DNA from: Carya illinoinensis
Taxonomy: Eukaryota > Streptophyta > Magnoliopsida > Fagales > Juglandaceae
Assembly (NCBI RefSeq): GCF_018687715.1
Contig: NC_056752.1
Coordinates: 7,158,501 to 7,222,500, forward strand
Direction of reading: 5' to 3'
Length of the DNA stretch: 64,000 nucleotides
The translations under genes and the position numbers were made by a program. Positions 22,679 to 35,288 of the stretch are shown here, piece by piece (the stretch's first letter is position 1; the number at the start of each line of letters is the position of its first letter). The notes beneath the pieces are model-generated. The model saw only the letters and a program-made list of their open reading frames with translations. It searched no databases and was not told where the DNA came from.

Positions 22679-24399
22679 CAGCTCAAATTTTAAAATTATC
22701 ATAAAAAAAACAACAAACTGTTTTTACAGTTTTTCTCAACTCTTCAAAAAACGTCATGTACAGAGTTAATTTCTAGGCTCTGTTCTTCTTTTTCTTGGTG
22801 CGTTTATAATTTCTAGCCGAGAAATCATGATAAAGAAACTGTTTCTGCTTGTTTCTGGTTAAATTAGTGTTGTTTGGTTTCCTTAATGTTGTTGCTGTTC
22901 CATGAAATTACACTTCAAATCTTCAAACTATCAAGTTAACAACTTCGACATAAAACATTTTCGAATTACCATTAGCAAAACATTATAACATGAATCCTCA
23001 ATTCAAGTTTTGGTAGACATTTTTGTTATTGCATTTTAATGATATGGTTGGTTAAAATAGTTATTTTATATTAAAAAAATAATATGATCAAATAACTATT
23101 AAAAAAATAATGTGGTCGATCACGACAGAGTATATAAAAATTACATAAAAATAATTATATATAAATTTTTTTAAAAAAAATATATAATTAAAAGAGTAAC
23201 GCCAAATATATTTAATGGTGTACAAGTAGGCAAATAGAAGATAAAAGGCAAGATTCACTGTTAAAAAAAGTAAGATTCTTTATATATATATATATATAAA
23301 CTTCAGATTTGTTCTTTTTTTTTATTATTATTTTTCAAAATTTTTAAAAAGGATTGCAAGTCTTACAAATTCTAAACTCAAATTTAACTATATTTTAGAA
23401 AAGAATACAATCCTTAAGCATCCCAAACTGTAGAAATCATCTCCCACTTGAAAAAACACTAGGCGGCCATAGAGACATTATTGTGATAACATCGATCTGA
23501 TGTGCTGGAACACCCAGAATTTGTTAAAAGCCATCATTGAGGGATGTCCCACTGCTTAGAAAGAAATAATAGAATTGTTTGTCCGGCAAGAAAATACTTA
23601 TTGATGGAGTGGATATTAGCACCAATCATCAAAGAATTATAAGAGAATCATTTTCTAAGTGTACGTACTTTACTTTCACTATCCCTGAAATCTCTCGTGG
23701 GAAAAGTCGCTTTTAACGCTTCCATATATCGATGGATGAGATTCTTAATTAATAGCTGAGTGATCATGCTCATTTTCCTTTCCCTGCCTAACCCTTTTTC
23801 TTTCTTCATCTTCTTCCTCTTTTATTTGTTTATTTTTTTAATGTCCTTTTTCGCGTTATCTTTTTGAGGCAAAGTCATGATTACTTCCTCAAGAAATGAC
23901 AATTTGTAGTGGGGTTTGTATTTTTTTATATCATCACAACCCAAAAACACCCTTTTGCTTTCACTTGCCTGTGAATGTTCTCCCGAGGGACATAATTAAT
24001 TAATTATAGCAATGTGATGACATAATTTACTATTGATCGGTAGATATGAATCAATGATCTCACCTTCCACTTTCTTTACAAGGAGAATCAATACCAATTG
24101 AACCAAAATCGATTCATCATCTCATGATCACTCATGTACTCGTATCAAATAAGAGAACCAGTTTATTTATCTATTAAAAAGAGAGCCCATTCATTCATTT
24201 ATTTACTTAATTATTTATTTTATTCTAGTGTTTGACTTGGAATAGAGAAAATGGCCTGCTAGGCATGCTGCATGTTTGGAATGAATGCCAAGTGGTGGGT
24301 GCCAACAGCCGATGCCTTTTTGTGAAGGAAGTGTATTCTCTAAATCTTAGGGTATTCATTGCAGTTTAGTGGCTTATCCACAAGTACAAGTTTTTAGAA

Positions 24400-25055
24400 C
24401 ACTAGTAGTAGATTCAACAAAACTATATTTTGACTAAAATTTAATTAGGTTGCATAAAAACTCACTGTAATTGACTCAATAAAATTACAGTGTTTTTAAC
24501 TTTGATCATTTTCACTAGCCAAATCTATCGAGTCCAAGTTGCTGGCCAAATATTATTTTGGTATAAAAAATCCTGCTTTCCTACATGTAAACTAAATGTC
24601 TTTCTTTGTCTGCAATTGCAAGTTCTTGATCTAAAAATGTATATGCCATTTAGTACAACTGAAGACATCCTGGGAATATTTAACTCAGAGGCACTAGTCT
24701 GTAATCCATTCACCATCTGCATAGAGCTCTAAGAAATTCCACTCCCAAATGTTTTCAAAATTTTCGAGGGCAAAGTTGAAAATTTCCAATTCGGAACCCT
24801 AGCTTCCCATCAGAGGGGAGAGAGAAAGAGAGAGAGTAGTTTTTATAGACAGTTTTGTGTATTCGTCAAAATTAGAATATTCAAATTATAATTAGAATTA
24901 AAATAAATGAAAATGTAAAAATTAATATTTTAATAGAATAGTGATAAATTTGGAGAGATTGTTATTTGGTGTTGTTGAAAAAGGGGCTAGCTAAACTGTA
25001 AAAGTGAATTTTCTAATAAAATTTTGGTCAAACTTTATTGAGTCCACTACTAGTG
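24400..25055. mobile_element. TIR element starting CACTAGTAGT, 656 bp
   Basis: The left end (cactagtagtagattcaac) and right end (reverse complement cactagtagtggactcaat) match, and the similarity goes on for about 45 bases (aaaact/aaagttt, gaccaaaattt). The inner part has no coding capacity. I could not find a clean target duplication (flanks gaa and ctt), so the superfamily is open despite the CACTA-like first bases. Confidence 0.65.
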
Positions 25056-28000
25056 CTTATATTATGTATTGGGTTGAATAAATTTTCGGCAGAAAATACG
25101 CATAATTAATCATCCCCCTTAAACTATAAGTTTTGACAATTGCCTCCCACAACTACAAAATATTGCAAAGTACCTCATTTCCTTCTTAAAAAGCCAAATT
25201 AACACTAAAGATTTTGAGTCAATTTTCTAAGGAGGTGCATTGCAATTTTTGGGTAGTTAGTGGGGTGATTATCCAAATGGATAGTTTTGGGGAGTGATTA
25301 CAAATAATACTGCATGTGGTAGCTAGTTTGATCAGGAGATTAAGTGAATTTTTCCCAAATTTGAATTATTGTCAAGGTGATCAGAATCGTTTCATAATTA
25401 GCTTAAAGAAAGAAAGAACAAACTTGTTAATGAATTTGACATGTCATTGTGTCTTTGTTGCATGAAATCAAATACATAGGAGCCAGCAAAATCAAGCATG
25501 CATGTGTAATTGAATCTGTAGGCATGTTTCTAGGACGTGCTTAGCATGTCTCTTCCCATGGTTTTTTGTAGCTTATAAACAATTCATATAAAACAAAAGA
25601 TCAATGTAACATCAGGTGCCTGTAGTTTTGATTCTTGATTGAGACAGACTGTGGGTATTAGTCACTATCACTATCAGTGTTCCTAACTTCCTATAATAGC
25701 TGCTAATGGAAATTAGAATAAGAAGGTCTTTTCACAAACTTTGATCTGTTATTCACTTACTCCCACCCGTAGCTTCTAATTATTTTTTGTTCTAAGCTCC
25801 TTATATCCTTCTTTTGAACTTTAATATGCCTGTGTTTTATATTATAAGGTCAAATTGAAGTACTAAACTATATATCCTCCAAATCAATCCCATTAAACTA
25901 TAGATTAGTAAAACATATCCACCAAAATTTAGGTAAGAACTTTAGAAACTTCATCCACAAGCATATATACGATATATAAATGTATATATAATTGATCGAT
26001 GAGATGAACTAATATGCGGTTCTCCATGTTTCAGCTTTTCAGTACACTACAGGACCTAAAAAAGGGGGCATCTATTCCTTTAACAATTCATTTGGATGGA
26101 GAGATTTCGCCAGCTTTCAGGATGAATGGACAGAGAATGAATGATGAAAGCTCACCATTCGCTTGTTTCCCTTTTCTCAAAGGAAAGATCCTCCCTACCT
26201 AGCACGTAGTACCGTTCGATAGAAACTAAAGATGAAACCAATTTTTCTTGTATCCATTCAATTTGGGGTATTTGGTGCATGGTCTAACCAACAGGCACCA
26301 ATCATGCAACAAGATAGAGCGAATGGATAAATGAGCTGGGGTGGATACTCATCCACAGCAACATTACAGATCATATCGTTGTGGAGTTTCTTGGAACGGA
26401 TCATATATAAATTTGAGCATAAACATCTTCGCAGTCAAACTCGGTTCAATTCTAGATGTATATTTGATTGACGGAGAACATTTGCCCATTTAATGAAGAC
26501 CCATTTATTTTCCCATTTATATATCGTAGCAAAGCAGTACAACCACGTGTCTAGCAGACATCAGGTAATTTACGGGCCCCCAGAAGTACAAGAAGGGAAG
26601 ACAAAAAGAGGAAAAAACAGGGTGCTTGGAATGAGCGCAAAGTTCAAAACTTACTAAATGACGGTCTCAGGACAAAATAAGGATACGAGACATGGGGGTG
26701 TATACAGCTCTGTCATACACTTTAGCATGCTCCCCGTGCATGATTTAGCTTGGATATGCTGCATCTGCAACAGGGTTGGCTCTTGCAGCTTTGCAAACAG
26801 TTAAATTAGACCCTGCCAATTTTCCACAAGTAGGCTTTGGTGTTTATTTTCCCAGTCCCGGGCCCCATCACAAGAGTCAATATCGAAGTTGAAGGTTTGT
26901 AAGGATTCGGAATTATTGATATAATAAGACATCATGAACGATGTTGGCAAGTTCGAATAGGGAGATAAAGCTATATTGATACAGTTATCATACACTTTGA
27001 TTGAAAAGCAAAGCGGTGGTTGGGGGCACGTCTAGGGGAAGACACTGCAATATAGAGAGGATCGAGTTGTCTTGGAAAAGGTCATGTGCAGCAATATAGG
27101 GGGCTTTATTGGCTTCTCTAGCTGCAATATAGAGCGCCCTTCTTGTTATGGCTTTGAGGCCTCTCGCTGTGCAAACTTGCGGGGCCTGGCTGGCCCTTCA
27201 ATCTATTTGGTTCATCCAAATATGTACTAAAATGGCTCCATTTAAGTTCATACAATAGAGTCTTTTTCTGGAACTATGTCGCTGGTTTCTGTGGTCACGA
27301 ACAAAAGATCAGAATTCTCAAAAACATAAGCTAGGCTTCACAAATTAGTATTTGCCTAATATCACACATTTGTTGTAAATTAAAGAGATGATCAGCAGTT
27401 CGATCGCATGGCCTGCCTAACCCTAGTTTGATTTTTACAATCTGAATCAAGCATATTTGTCGATGAGCGGGTATTTCCTAGAAAACTTTGGGTTTGCATT
27501 ATGGTGATGATTATTTATAAAAAGAAGTAAATCATTTTGGTTCCGATTGGATATTAAGGGTATTTTAAATGATCTATAAATAGTATTAAAATAATTTATA
27601 AATAATATATAGTTAATTAATAATAATAAAATAATCTAAAAAATCTGAAAATTAACAAACAAACAAACAAGACTTTTAACCCCAGTGAAGTGGTCAAGTG
27701 AATGTGTGTAGACTCTAATCAGGTAGTCTATTAGTTTCAGGGGCCCCCAGCTAACGAGTGGAGAGGGTAGCCATCAATTACCTTGGGTACGTAGTTATGC
27801 ATGCGGCATCCCTACTTTAATCCCTATTTCTGCAAATAGAATGCTCCTGTTTTAGCTCGGCTTTTTATCATAACGTGTTGAAAATGACAGACCCAGTAAT
27901 AATGGTGCAGAGCCTAGACACACCAAGTCGAAAGATTCGAGCATATGGCCTGGGGGGCCACTTCCACTTGTCGACCGTGTAGAATACAAGTGTTTTTTTT

Positions 28001-29663
28001 TTTTTTAATCAAGTTTGCATTAAAAATAAACAGGAAAATAATAGAGTAGAAGGTCTAACCCACCAAAAACTTGCTGTAGAAATTGTAACGTGTACAATCA
28101 GAATAAATAAAAATAAAGGGTAAATGGCTCATTAAAAGGGACTCCATGCAGCTAGCTCATGTCTCATGATCCTTAACCAAGTCAAGGAAGCGACTCATGT
28201 TCAAGTAGTAGTTTTGTAATCAACCAAAATCCGTCGTATGCAGTACTTGTGGTTTTGCATATGAGTAGGAGACATTGTAGTACACTGTTTTGGAGTTGTC
28301 GAACATCTCCACTCCTTCTTTAACTAAACTCTCAATTAGGAAAAGTTGAAATATAGTTCGATATCTAGAATCGGACAATCCAAATCATCGACAGCTCACT
28401 GGAGGTCCAGGCTGCCGGCAGGAGTGGGGCTGGATGATGGCCCAGATCTGAAATATTCAGAGGTGGGAGTCCCATGAACCTATGTCACGTGTGTGGGCTA
28501 GTGGTCGTAATACGCATCAGCTCATGGAGAAAGCACACAGCATATATAGGAGATGCGTGCGGTTCACACATTGGTCGTTTGGTGACACTTTTAACTAGTT
28601 ACTATTCATCATCTTTTCATTATTTTATAACGCAGTAATATATGGTTGAAAATTATTTATTATAAGATCATACTACCTATACTGAAATCCTCTACCAATC
28701 AGTGCAAATCTTTTTTTTTTTTTCATTTTTTCTTTCACCATTTTTAAAACTATTTAAACATTTTTAAAAAATTAAAAAAAAAATTCACATATTCATTTAA
28801 AAACACTTACTTAATAACTAAGTAAAAAAGAATTTAAAAACATTTGGGTAGAAAATCTTTGTGAAACTAGTATTTTCATTTATTATATTTTACTTGTGAA
28901 TCTATTATCTAATGATGAATTATCTAATACTACATCATTAGATAATAAAAAATAGATGATGAATATATTTTTTTTATTAAAAAATAAAATATTCTATTTA
29001 ACTTTTAATTTTTTATCTATTTCAACTCACTATCCAAACCTTCTTTAGCTCTAGTCCCATCTGATCCCTCTCATGCAGTGAAGAGGGTGGGCTGGATGGA
29101 GTTTAGGGATGGTATCTATTTATCTCCTAATTGAAAAAAAAAAAAATGAAATAGATCTTATATAATCCAAGTAAGCTATAGTAACAAGCCTACGCACCCT
29201 CCATATTTACGGTTTGGTGTAGAGACCAAAACCTTGGGGGCTATTTCATTAGTCATGGATTCAAATCCGGCCCATATGGTGGTAAAATTAGGCTCGGCTC
29301 GTTTTACATTCTTAAAATGGATGCAAGAGACCGGCCCATTCTAAACTTGGCATCGCATAATGTCGTGTCCCTCACCAACTCGAATTGTATGATCCGACAT
29401 GTACTATATGTTTGCACCAAAATATTAGGACCATAATTATAACGAAGCATCACTGCTATTAATGTCTATTGATTTTATTTTAAAAATTATTTATCTATTG
29501 GAAACTGTTATATTTTCAAAATTTATTATTTTTAATGATAATATCTTTTTTTTCAAAAATCATCTTTTTTTTTTTTTTTCAAATGCTAAGATTTTATATA
29601 TATAGGAAAAACCTTTGATTATTATAAAAAATAGAAAAGGGCACGAGTGGATGTGAGAGAGAA

Positions 29664-29818
29664 GAATAATGCTACATACAGTAGTGAGATTTACAAGCAC
29701 AATATAATCATTTTGAAACAGAGTGAGGTCTACTATTGAATAATTAATTTTTTTTTATATGAGTTCCATATTTACTTATTTTTTTTTTAAATAATTATGC
29801 GGTGCTTATGCACTCCAT
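29664..29818. mobile_element. Short MITE-like repeat, dispersed family
   Basis: This AT-rich 155-bp unit begins gaataatgctacatacagta and includes gagtgaggtctactattga. Diverged copies lie at 33316-33466 (same orientation) and 53231-53365 (opposite orientation), sharing the order attttgaaa-agagtgagg-taattaattttttt-tttacttattttttt. No target duplication was resolved. Confidence 0.6.
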
Positions 29819-30929
29819 GAATATATATATCATTTTCCCAGAGTAAATAAAAATGCAAGAGGAAATCTTCATGTAGGATAAAAATCTCCATGTAGGATAG
29901 AAAGAATAATAGTATATACACACAATGCACGTTGACTTTTTTTTTGTTTTTTTGACATTTTCACTTCTTTGTATGTATGGTGGTATGCCTTTGCAAAGTT
30001 AGTTTTTTTTTTTTTTTTGTTTTCTCGACAAAAGGTTGCAGGGAGCGACTAGAGATGGCTATACCTTTGTAAAACTAGTTAGTTATTAGTACATCCGTTA
30101 TCAAAATACGATTGCGATAATAAAAATGGAAAATGAAAATCTCAAACATTTGGTTCATGTCCCTACTATGTTGAATGGGAAAGTAACAACCTTATATTCA
30201 ATAATCACTCTCAATATTACTATATAGATATATCTTTTTATGATTTCTTTATCCATTTATAAATATCCTATTTTTGAAATGGCAAACCATTTCTTCCAAA
30301 TAATAATGCTTAAGATGTATAAGATCTTTAGGGGAAAAAAATCTATTTGGATGCCCATATTTTGAAGACATGTCAATGATATGGAAAGATATAGAAACAA
30401 TTCAAAATCAATTAATGAATAGAATTTTGAATTTTTTTTATAATTAAAAGAGGCTTTACAACAAATGGTATGGTATGTTGACACATCCAACTTTCAAGTA
30501 GCATAAATCATAGAAAAAAATTAATTTAAAAAAGTTAATGTTGATATGCTTCGCATGAAAATAGGGATAACCACTCCTCAAAATCATAGATAATAAGTGA
30601 GATTCAATTCCAAAAGCCACATATAAAATCCGAATAAACCTCGCAACGGTTTTTTTTTTTTTTAGAAATAAAATATGGAAACATTTCAGAATTCAAAATT
30701 CAAGAAAGTTTTCAAATATAAGACCTTATCAATTCCACGCGACGAAAAGACGTAAAACCCCTCCTAACATAACCCCAACCCCTATCCACGATGGTACTCT
30801 CAATACCGATCACAACTGCCCACGTATTGAGCCAGGCTGCATCGTATGGCCCAGATATGAGCTATTGTTCATTGTACAAATCCGTCATTTCTGAAAACCT
30901 TATGCCCATTTCGTCCATTTGGTAATCAG

Positions 30930-30936
30930 TATAAAA
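30930..30936 (+). promoter_or_regulatory. TATA box of the J-like gene
   Basis: The text cagtataaaagcccc gives a strong TATA box 93 bases before the ATG at 31023, so the transcription start should be near 30962 and the leader about 60 bases. Confidence 0.7.
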
Positions 30937-31022
30937 GCCCCATTCCTTCCCTCTAATTTTTCCATTTTTCCGACGATTCCTGTTCTCCATTCTCCGGAGC
31001 GCAAAAATCCCGAACAGAGAAA

Positions 31023-32015
31023 ATGAAGCGAGCACGAACCAGACCCGAGTCCGAGTATCTTCTCGGCCTATCGGCACACTCCCTGAGCATCCGAGATCTA
31101 GCCATCTCCCGAATCTACGCCCTACGAGCCGGGAAATCCGACCCGAGATTAACCCCCTTCGCTGACCAGATTCTAGCCGTTGCTGAGGTTCTACATGCCG
31201 CAGACAACCGGCTCCGCAACCGCCATCTCGACTACTTCTCCATCCTCCAAACCCGCCGTTCAGACTCTGGTGACCTCAACCTCATTCGTAGCCAGTTCGA
31301 GAAGCTCGCGGCCGTCCTTAATCCGGGCGTAAACAAGTTCCCCTTCTCCGACGTGGCCTTCGGCCTCGTCCGCGAAGCGTGGGCCGTGCTCTCCGACCCG
31401 GAAAGGAGAACCCTGTACGAGAACGAAATCGGCGAGCTGGAAAATAGCGTCGAGAACAAGGAGAAGAACGGGAACGAGAACCAGAGTACGGACACATTCT
31501 GGACCGTCTGTCCGTATTGTTACTACCTGTACGAGTACGGCAAGGTTTTCGAGGAATGTTGCCTTAGGTGCCAGAACTGTAGGAGGGCGTTTCATGGGGT
31601 GGCAGTAAATGCGCTACCAAAGAGTGAGTTAGTGGAGGAAGGGACGAGGAAAGAAGGATACTACTTTTGCTGGGCCTGTTTTCCTCTGGGGTATGACAAA
31701 GGAGCAGAGAGCAGTACCACTGGGGTGGAAGTGAAGAATGGGGGTCAGGGGAGGGCTAGAATTGGCGACGGAAGAGTGACGAGGAAGGTGAAGACTAAGG
31801 CGGGGCGGATAAGGACGAAGATGAACACCAAGACTGTGGCGAGGAACACGAAGAAGATTATGGGAAGTGGGATGAGGAGTAGGAGGAATGGAATGGGTGG
31901 AATGGATTGGAATTTGGAGAGTGGGGAGGCAAGTGAGGCTGGAACTGGTGAGGGTGGATTGGAGTTCTTTGAAGGGGATGATGATGTCTTTGTTAGTCTA
32001 GTGGGTACTGCGTGA
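31023..32015 (+). CDS. J-domain-like protein with zinc-binding motif, HPD lost
   Basis: This single-exon gene encodes 330 residues. Residues about 70-133 read as a J-domain: DYFSILQ, then a helix ending AAVLNPGVNKF, then AWAVLSDPERRTLYENE. At the place of the catalytic HPD stands NPG (100-102), so His and Asp are both gone and Hsp70 ATPase stimulation is unlikely. Residues 160-187 hold a Cys-rich zinc-ribbon-like segment (CPYC, then CCLRCQNC) and 213-222 a conserved YYFCWACFPLG. The tail is basic, Gly-rich and then acidic, ending DDDVFVSL. The N-terminus (15-60) forms predicted helices, as in the plant 'DnaJ heat shock N-terminal domain-containing' family with a central zinc segment. Those have unclear roles, probably nuclear or cytosolic. 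GC-rich coding sequence, a good TATA box and a clean frame support a live gene. Confidence 0.88.
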   Translation: MKRARTRPESEYLLGLSAHSLSIRDLAISRIYALRAGKSDPRLTPFADQILAVAEVLHAADNRLRNRHLDYFSILQTRRSDSGDLNLIRSQFEKLAAVLNPGVNKFPFSDVAFGLVREAWAVLSDPERRTLYENEIGELENSVENKEKNGNENQSTDTFWTVCPYCYYLYEYGKVFEECCLRCQNCRRAFHGVAVNALPKSELVEEGTRKEGYYFCWACFPLGYDKGAESSTTGVEVKNGGQGRARIGDGRVTRKVKTKAGRIRTKMNTKTVARNTKKIMGSGMRSRRNGMGGMDWNLESGEASEAGTGEGGLEFFEGDDDVFVSLVGTA

Positions 32016-34227
32016 TGCTTGATGAAGGGAATCGGAAAGTCTGAGGGTCTAAATAGGGTTGGTAAAGGAAGTTCCTTTTTGAGTATCTAACATTGCATGG
32101 CTCTGCCAAAATGCCAATAGTGCAGAACAGGGGATTTTGTGTTTGGGCTTGCCTCTTTAGTCGAAAAATGGAGGTCAAATTACTGTACAGGTGCCTTTTT
32201 GGACAAAGTTTGCTTTAGTTTTATCCTTCTAAACTTTGGTATAGTCCTGAAAATTATAAAGTAGGAGGAATTTCTTTTTGGACTAAAGTGTAGACTGGTT
32301 TTCTGAAGTAGTTCTCAGTGATCAACTTCTTTGTATGTTTACCTTTATTATTTGTTTGTTTGTTTTTCTTTCTTTTGCGAGCTTGTTGGCCATGATCAGC
32401 TAACGACATGCCTTTATTTGCCCGTTTGCAATAGGGATGAGTGAATGTAATAATTGGTTGCTTTGTGGATAGTTTCAGCCATGTAGAGGAATATAATTGT
32501 TGGGAATGTTGTCGAAGACTGATGAGTACTGAAGCTTGAATTCATGTGGTTTTACATATGGGTTGCCTTTATGAATAGGTCCAACCCTGTTGTTGAGCAA
32601 CCTTTGTGGTCAATGTTCGAAGAATCTACTCAAGGTGTTCTGCAAAAACAAAATAGATATCAGTCTGACTCTTCTCGTGAACATTGCAGTTAAATTCCAA
32701 GAGATTTACTTATATAAATTTAGTTGAAGGGGAACCTATATAATCTGATGCAAGAACTAACGGATCCAAGGACTGATCGCTGAACTTGGAAAAAGTTGAC
32801 TCTCATTTAGTCACAGAAATTTCTTCTACACCTTTCCAAGAAAAACAGCATAGACACGGCCAACCTGGGAATAATATATTATAACGTTTTTCTCATGTTC
32901 CTATTGCCCGAAGGCACTTGCTTCCACTCTATTCCGTTGCTGGTTGTTGTTTTGCGATTCTTTTTGTGGAGCTTGATTTGTTTGTAACGCGGCCATTTTG
33001 ATAACCCGATCCGACGGAACCTCTTGTGATTTTTGGTGGATTTTCAATGAAGATTGGACCATGAAATGCAGGCTTGGGCCTCGCCCCAGGGAAAAGATCT
33101 TGATCCGTTTTAGCTCTTGAATTGATCCAACCTAACCCGTTAATTAGGCTTTATTTAGGGTTTACTATACATATGGTATTATTTTCGTGCGGTTGCCGTA
33201 TTACCCATTATGTATTCGACTGTCATTTGAAATAAATTTTTATGTATCTCTTTAGATAAATAGGCATGTTGTCGAATTACTTAAAATCTTATATTGTGTG
33301 ATTGATTTTATTTTTAGAGTAATGTTACATATAATAGTTATGGAGTCAAACGTATAATTATTTTAAAAAAGAGTGAAGTTTAATATTAAAAAATTAATTT
33401 TTTTTAAGTAGATTTCGTATTTATTCATTTTTTTAAAATTAACTACTCACAACTATCATTTCTTATTTGATATTATCCATATAAGATTTTCAAGCATTGT
33501 GGATCCCACATGAGTGGTAAATATGGATAATACTACATCCACATAGAGTGGCCATCAATGTGTATTTTTTATTTGTTCTTTTTCTTTTAAAAAATTTTTT
33601 AAAACCATCTTAAACATTTAAAAAAAAACACGATTTGATTAAAAAATACTTCTTTAACCATTGAGTTAAAGAATTAAACACTCGGTACAAACACTCGGTG
33701 AACTTCATCTGTGGGAGTAGTGTTTTCAGTTAAATATAGTATCTCTGTCTCTGCATTGGATAATCCATTTGGAATGATTGGTATCTGGAAGGTGCGGTCT
33801 AGTGTAGTCATCCACTCTTCCTCCATGCCAAAAAGGTATAGACTACCAGCCAGCCTGATTTCTTCATGTAAAACTGTCGAGTTGTTTCTGTTGCTTTTCT
33901 ATTCAGGATGCTCTGCACAGAATCAGTTTGCTGAATACATGGGATTAAAAATGAACTTTAAGGGGATTTCATTCCATGACACTATCTGTGGATTTTCTGT
34001 GTACATCTTTTGAAAGAAACGTATTCTGCTTTTGCAGAGCATTAATATCTGTCATTAGATTCTCTTGGCACTCCAAATCTCGAGAAAATAGAATAATAAA
34101 GGGGATGCTTTGGTTTTCACTTGGCCATCTTCATGAAAAAGGGGATCACAAGTTAAAGCATACAATCAACCTGCGTGTTAAATCATTATAGTTGTCTTTG
34201 GTACTCAAATCTCCCCTGCTTAATTGC
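32016..34227. other. Intergenic sequence with two MITE-like repeats
   Basis: No gene is recognised between the J-like gene and the bHLH gene. It contains the MITE-like copy at 33316-33466 and, at about 33480-33690, an AT-rich block similar in motif order to 28690-28830 (tttttaaaac, aaacattt, taaaaaatac, aaagaattaaa). Frames at 33711-34191 are short and without domains. Confidence 0.55.
33316..33466. mobile_element. Short MITE-like repeat, dispersed family
   Basis: This is a diverged copy of the unit at 29664-29818 (gagtaatgttacatataata, then aaaaagagtgaagtttaata, aattaatttttttta). The ends look like imperfect inverted repeats of each other (aatgttacatataatag against aatgatagttgtgagtag). Confidence 0.55.
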
Positions 34228-34235
34228 AAATATAT
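34228..34235 (+). promoter_or_regulatory. Possible TATA box of the bHLH gene
   Basis: The text aaatatataccacg lies about 140 bases before the proposed ATG at 34370. It is a moderate match only, and other AT-rich candidates exist in the same stretch. Confidence 0.35.
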
Positions 34236-34369
34236 ACCACGCGGTATCCCTTATTTATGTTGCTTTTAATGCGACCACATATATTTCGATTAGCATATTA
34301 TCCTCCCTCAATCTCTCTTCCTCTACACAACATTTTAATCAAAGCCAAAACCTCTTGCCTGATCATCGC

Positions 34370-35288
34370 ATGGCACAACTGCGACAGGTATCTTTCACTC
34401 CTTGTCTGTTTATGTGTGCATCATGTCTTGTTTGGTTTCTCTGTTGCTAATGATCTTATATTTGTTTGCTTCATTTCTTGATTTTGCTCGTGTAGTTAGA
34501 ACATGACATGCAACAATTTCAAAGTAATTACATGTCCGGGACATGTACAATACAAAATAGCTTCTCTCGAGGAGGAATCTCCACCGATACCATTAACCTT
34601 AGATCATTATTCAAACCCAAATCAAAAGCTGAGACCAAACAACTTAATGCCAAGAAACACAGCGAGGCGGAGAGAAGACGTAGGAAACGAATCAATGATC
34701 AATATCGCACTCTTCGCAATGTCCTTCCAAACCTGATCAAAGTAAGTAATGCAGATCAATAGAAATGGTACCATCTGTGTGTGTTCATGAACCTGTTTTC
34801 TTCGTTAAAAACATGTAATGAAATCAATGTCTCTTATCTTAATTAACAATGAATCCCACAAGTAGATGGACAAGGCAACAGTGCTTGCCGAGACGGTCAG
34901 GCAGGTGAGGGAACTGAGGAAGACAGTTTCGGATTTGGAAGCAGTATGTCATGGTAGCAACAAGGACTGCGAGTTTCCAAGCGGGGTTGACAAGCTGAGT
35001 TTAGAACGCTGTGAGGATGACAACGGGGTGGTAAAGGTCACGTTCAGCTGCGAGGATAGGACGGGATTAATGTCAGCGGTGGCGAGGCAACTGAGGGCAG
35101 TGAAGGGAAGGGTGGTGAGGTCTAAGATGGTGACAGTGGGAGGAAGGACCAAGGTTGTGCTGTGGGTGCACGGGCTGGAAGGTGGAAATGAAGGGATGGT
35201 AATGGTAAGGAGAGCTTTGAAGGAGGTCATAGACAAGCCAGTTTCGCCTGGGATCATGAAGATGCGATGGCGGACTCGACGATGGTAA
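34370..35288 (+). CDS. bHLH transcription factor with ACT-like domain, three exons
   Basis: Proposed exons are 34370-34387, 34496-34741 and 34866-35288 (18 + 246 + 423 bases, 228 residues). Introns are 34388-34495 (gtatct...gtgtag) and 34742-34865 (gtaagt...aagtag), both phase 0 and in frame. The basic region is at about 57-71 (KKHSEAERRRRKRIN) with the H-E-R pattern (His61, Glu65, Arg69) needed for E-box/G-box binding. The helix-loop-helix runs to about 113 across the second intron (RTLRNVLPNLIK | MDKATVLAETVRQVREL). An ACT-like dimerisation domain spans about 143-190 (VVKVTFSCEDRTGLMSAVAR). This is the layout of the plant bHLH30/32/51/106/107 (AIG1-like) group, nuclear regulators of transcription. 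The first coding exon of six codons (MAQLRQ) is an inference; translation could instead start at ATG 34508. No closely related copy is nearby. Confidence 0.85.

Larger units (their letters stand above)
22679..30929. other. Long intergenic region, no gene seen
   Basis: Over 8 kb no gene is recognised. Contents: an AT microsatellite near 23278-23299, a 656-bp element with terminal inverted repeats (24400-25055), short repeats of tgcaatatagag near 27050-27130, a poly-T-rich block near 28710-28790, and a MITE-like copy at 29664-29818. Near 29850-29900 the phrase atgtaggata occurs twice. Frames such as 26014-26202 and 26801-26995 have no domain and are probably chance. Confidence 0.6.

Noticed and set aside
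29215..29300. B-box-like text (ggattcaaatcc) suggesting a SINE
   Set aside because: No A-box found upstream at normal spacing, and a single copy in the window.
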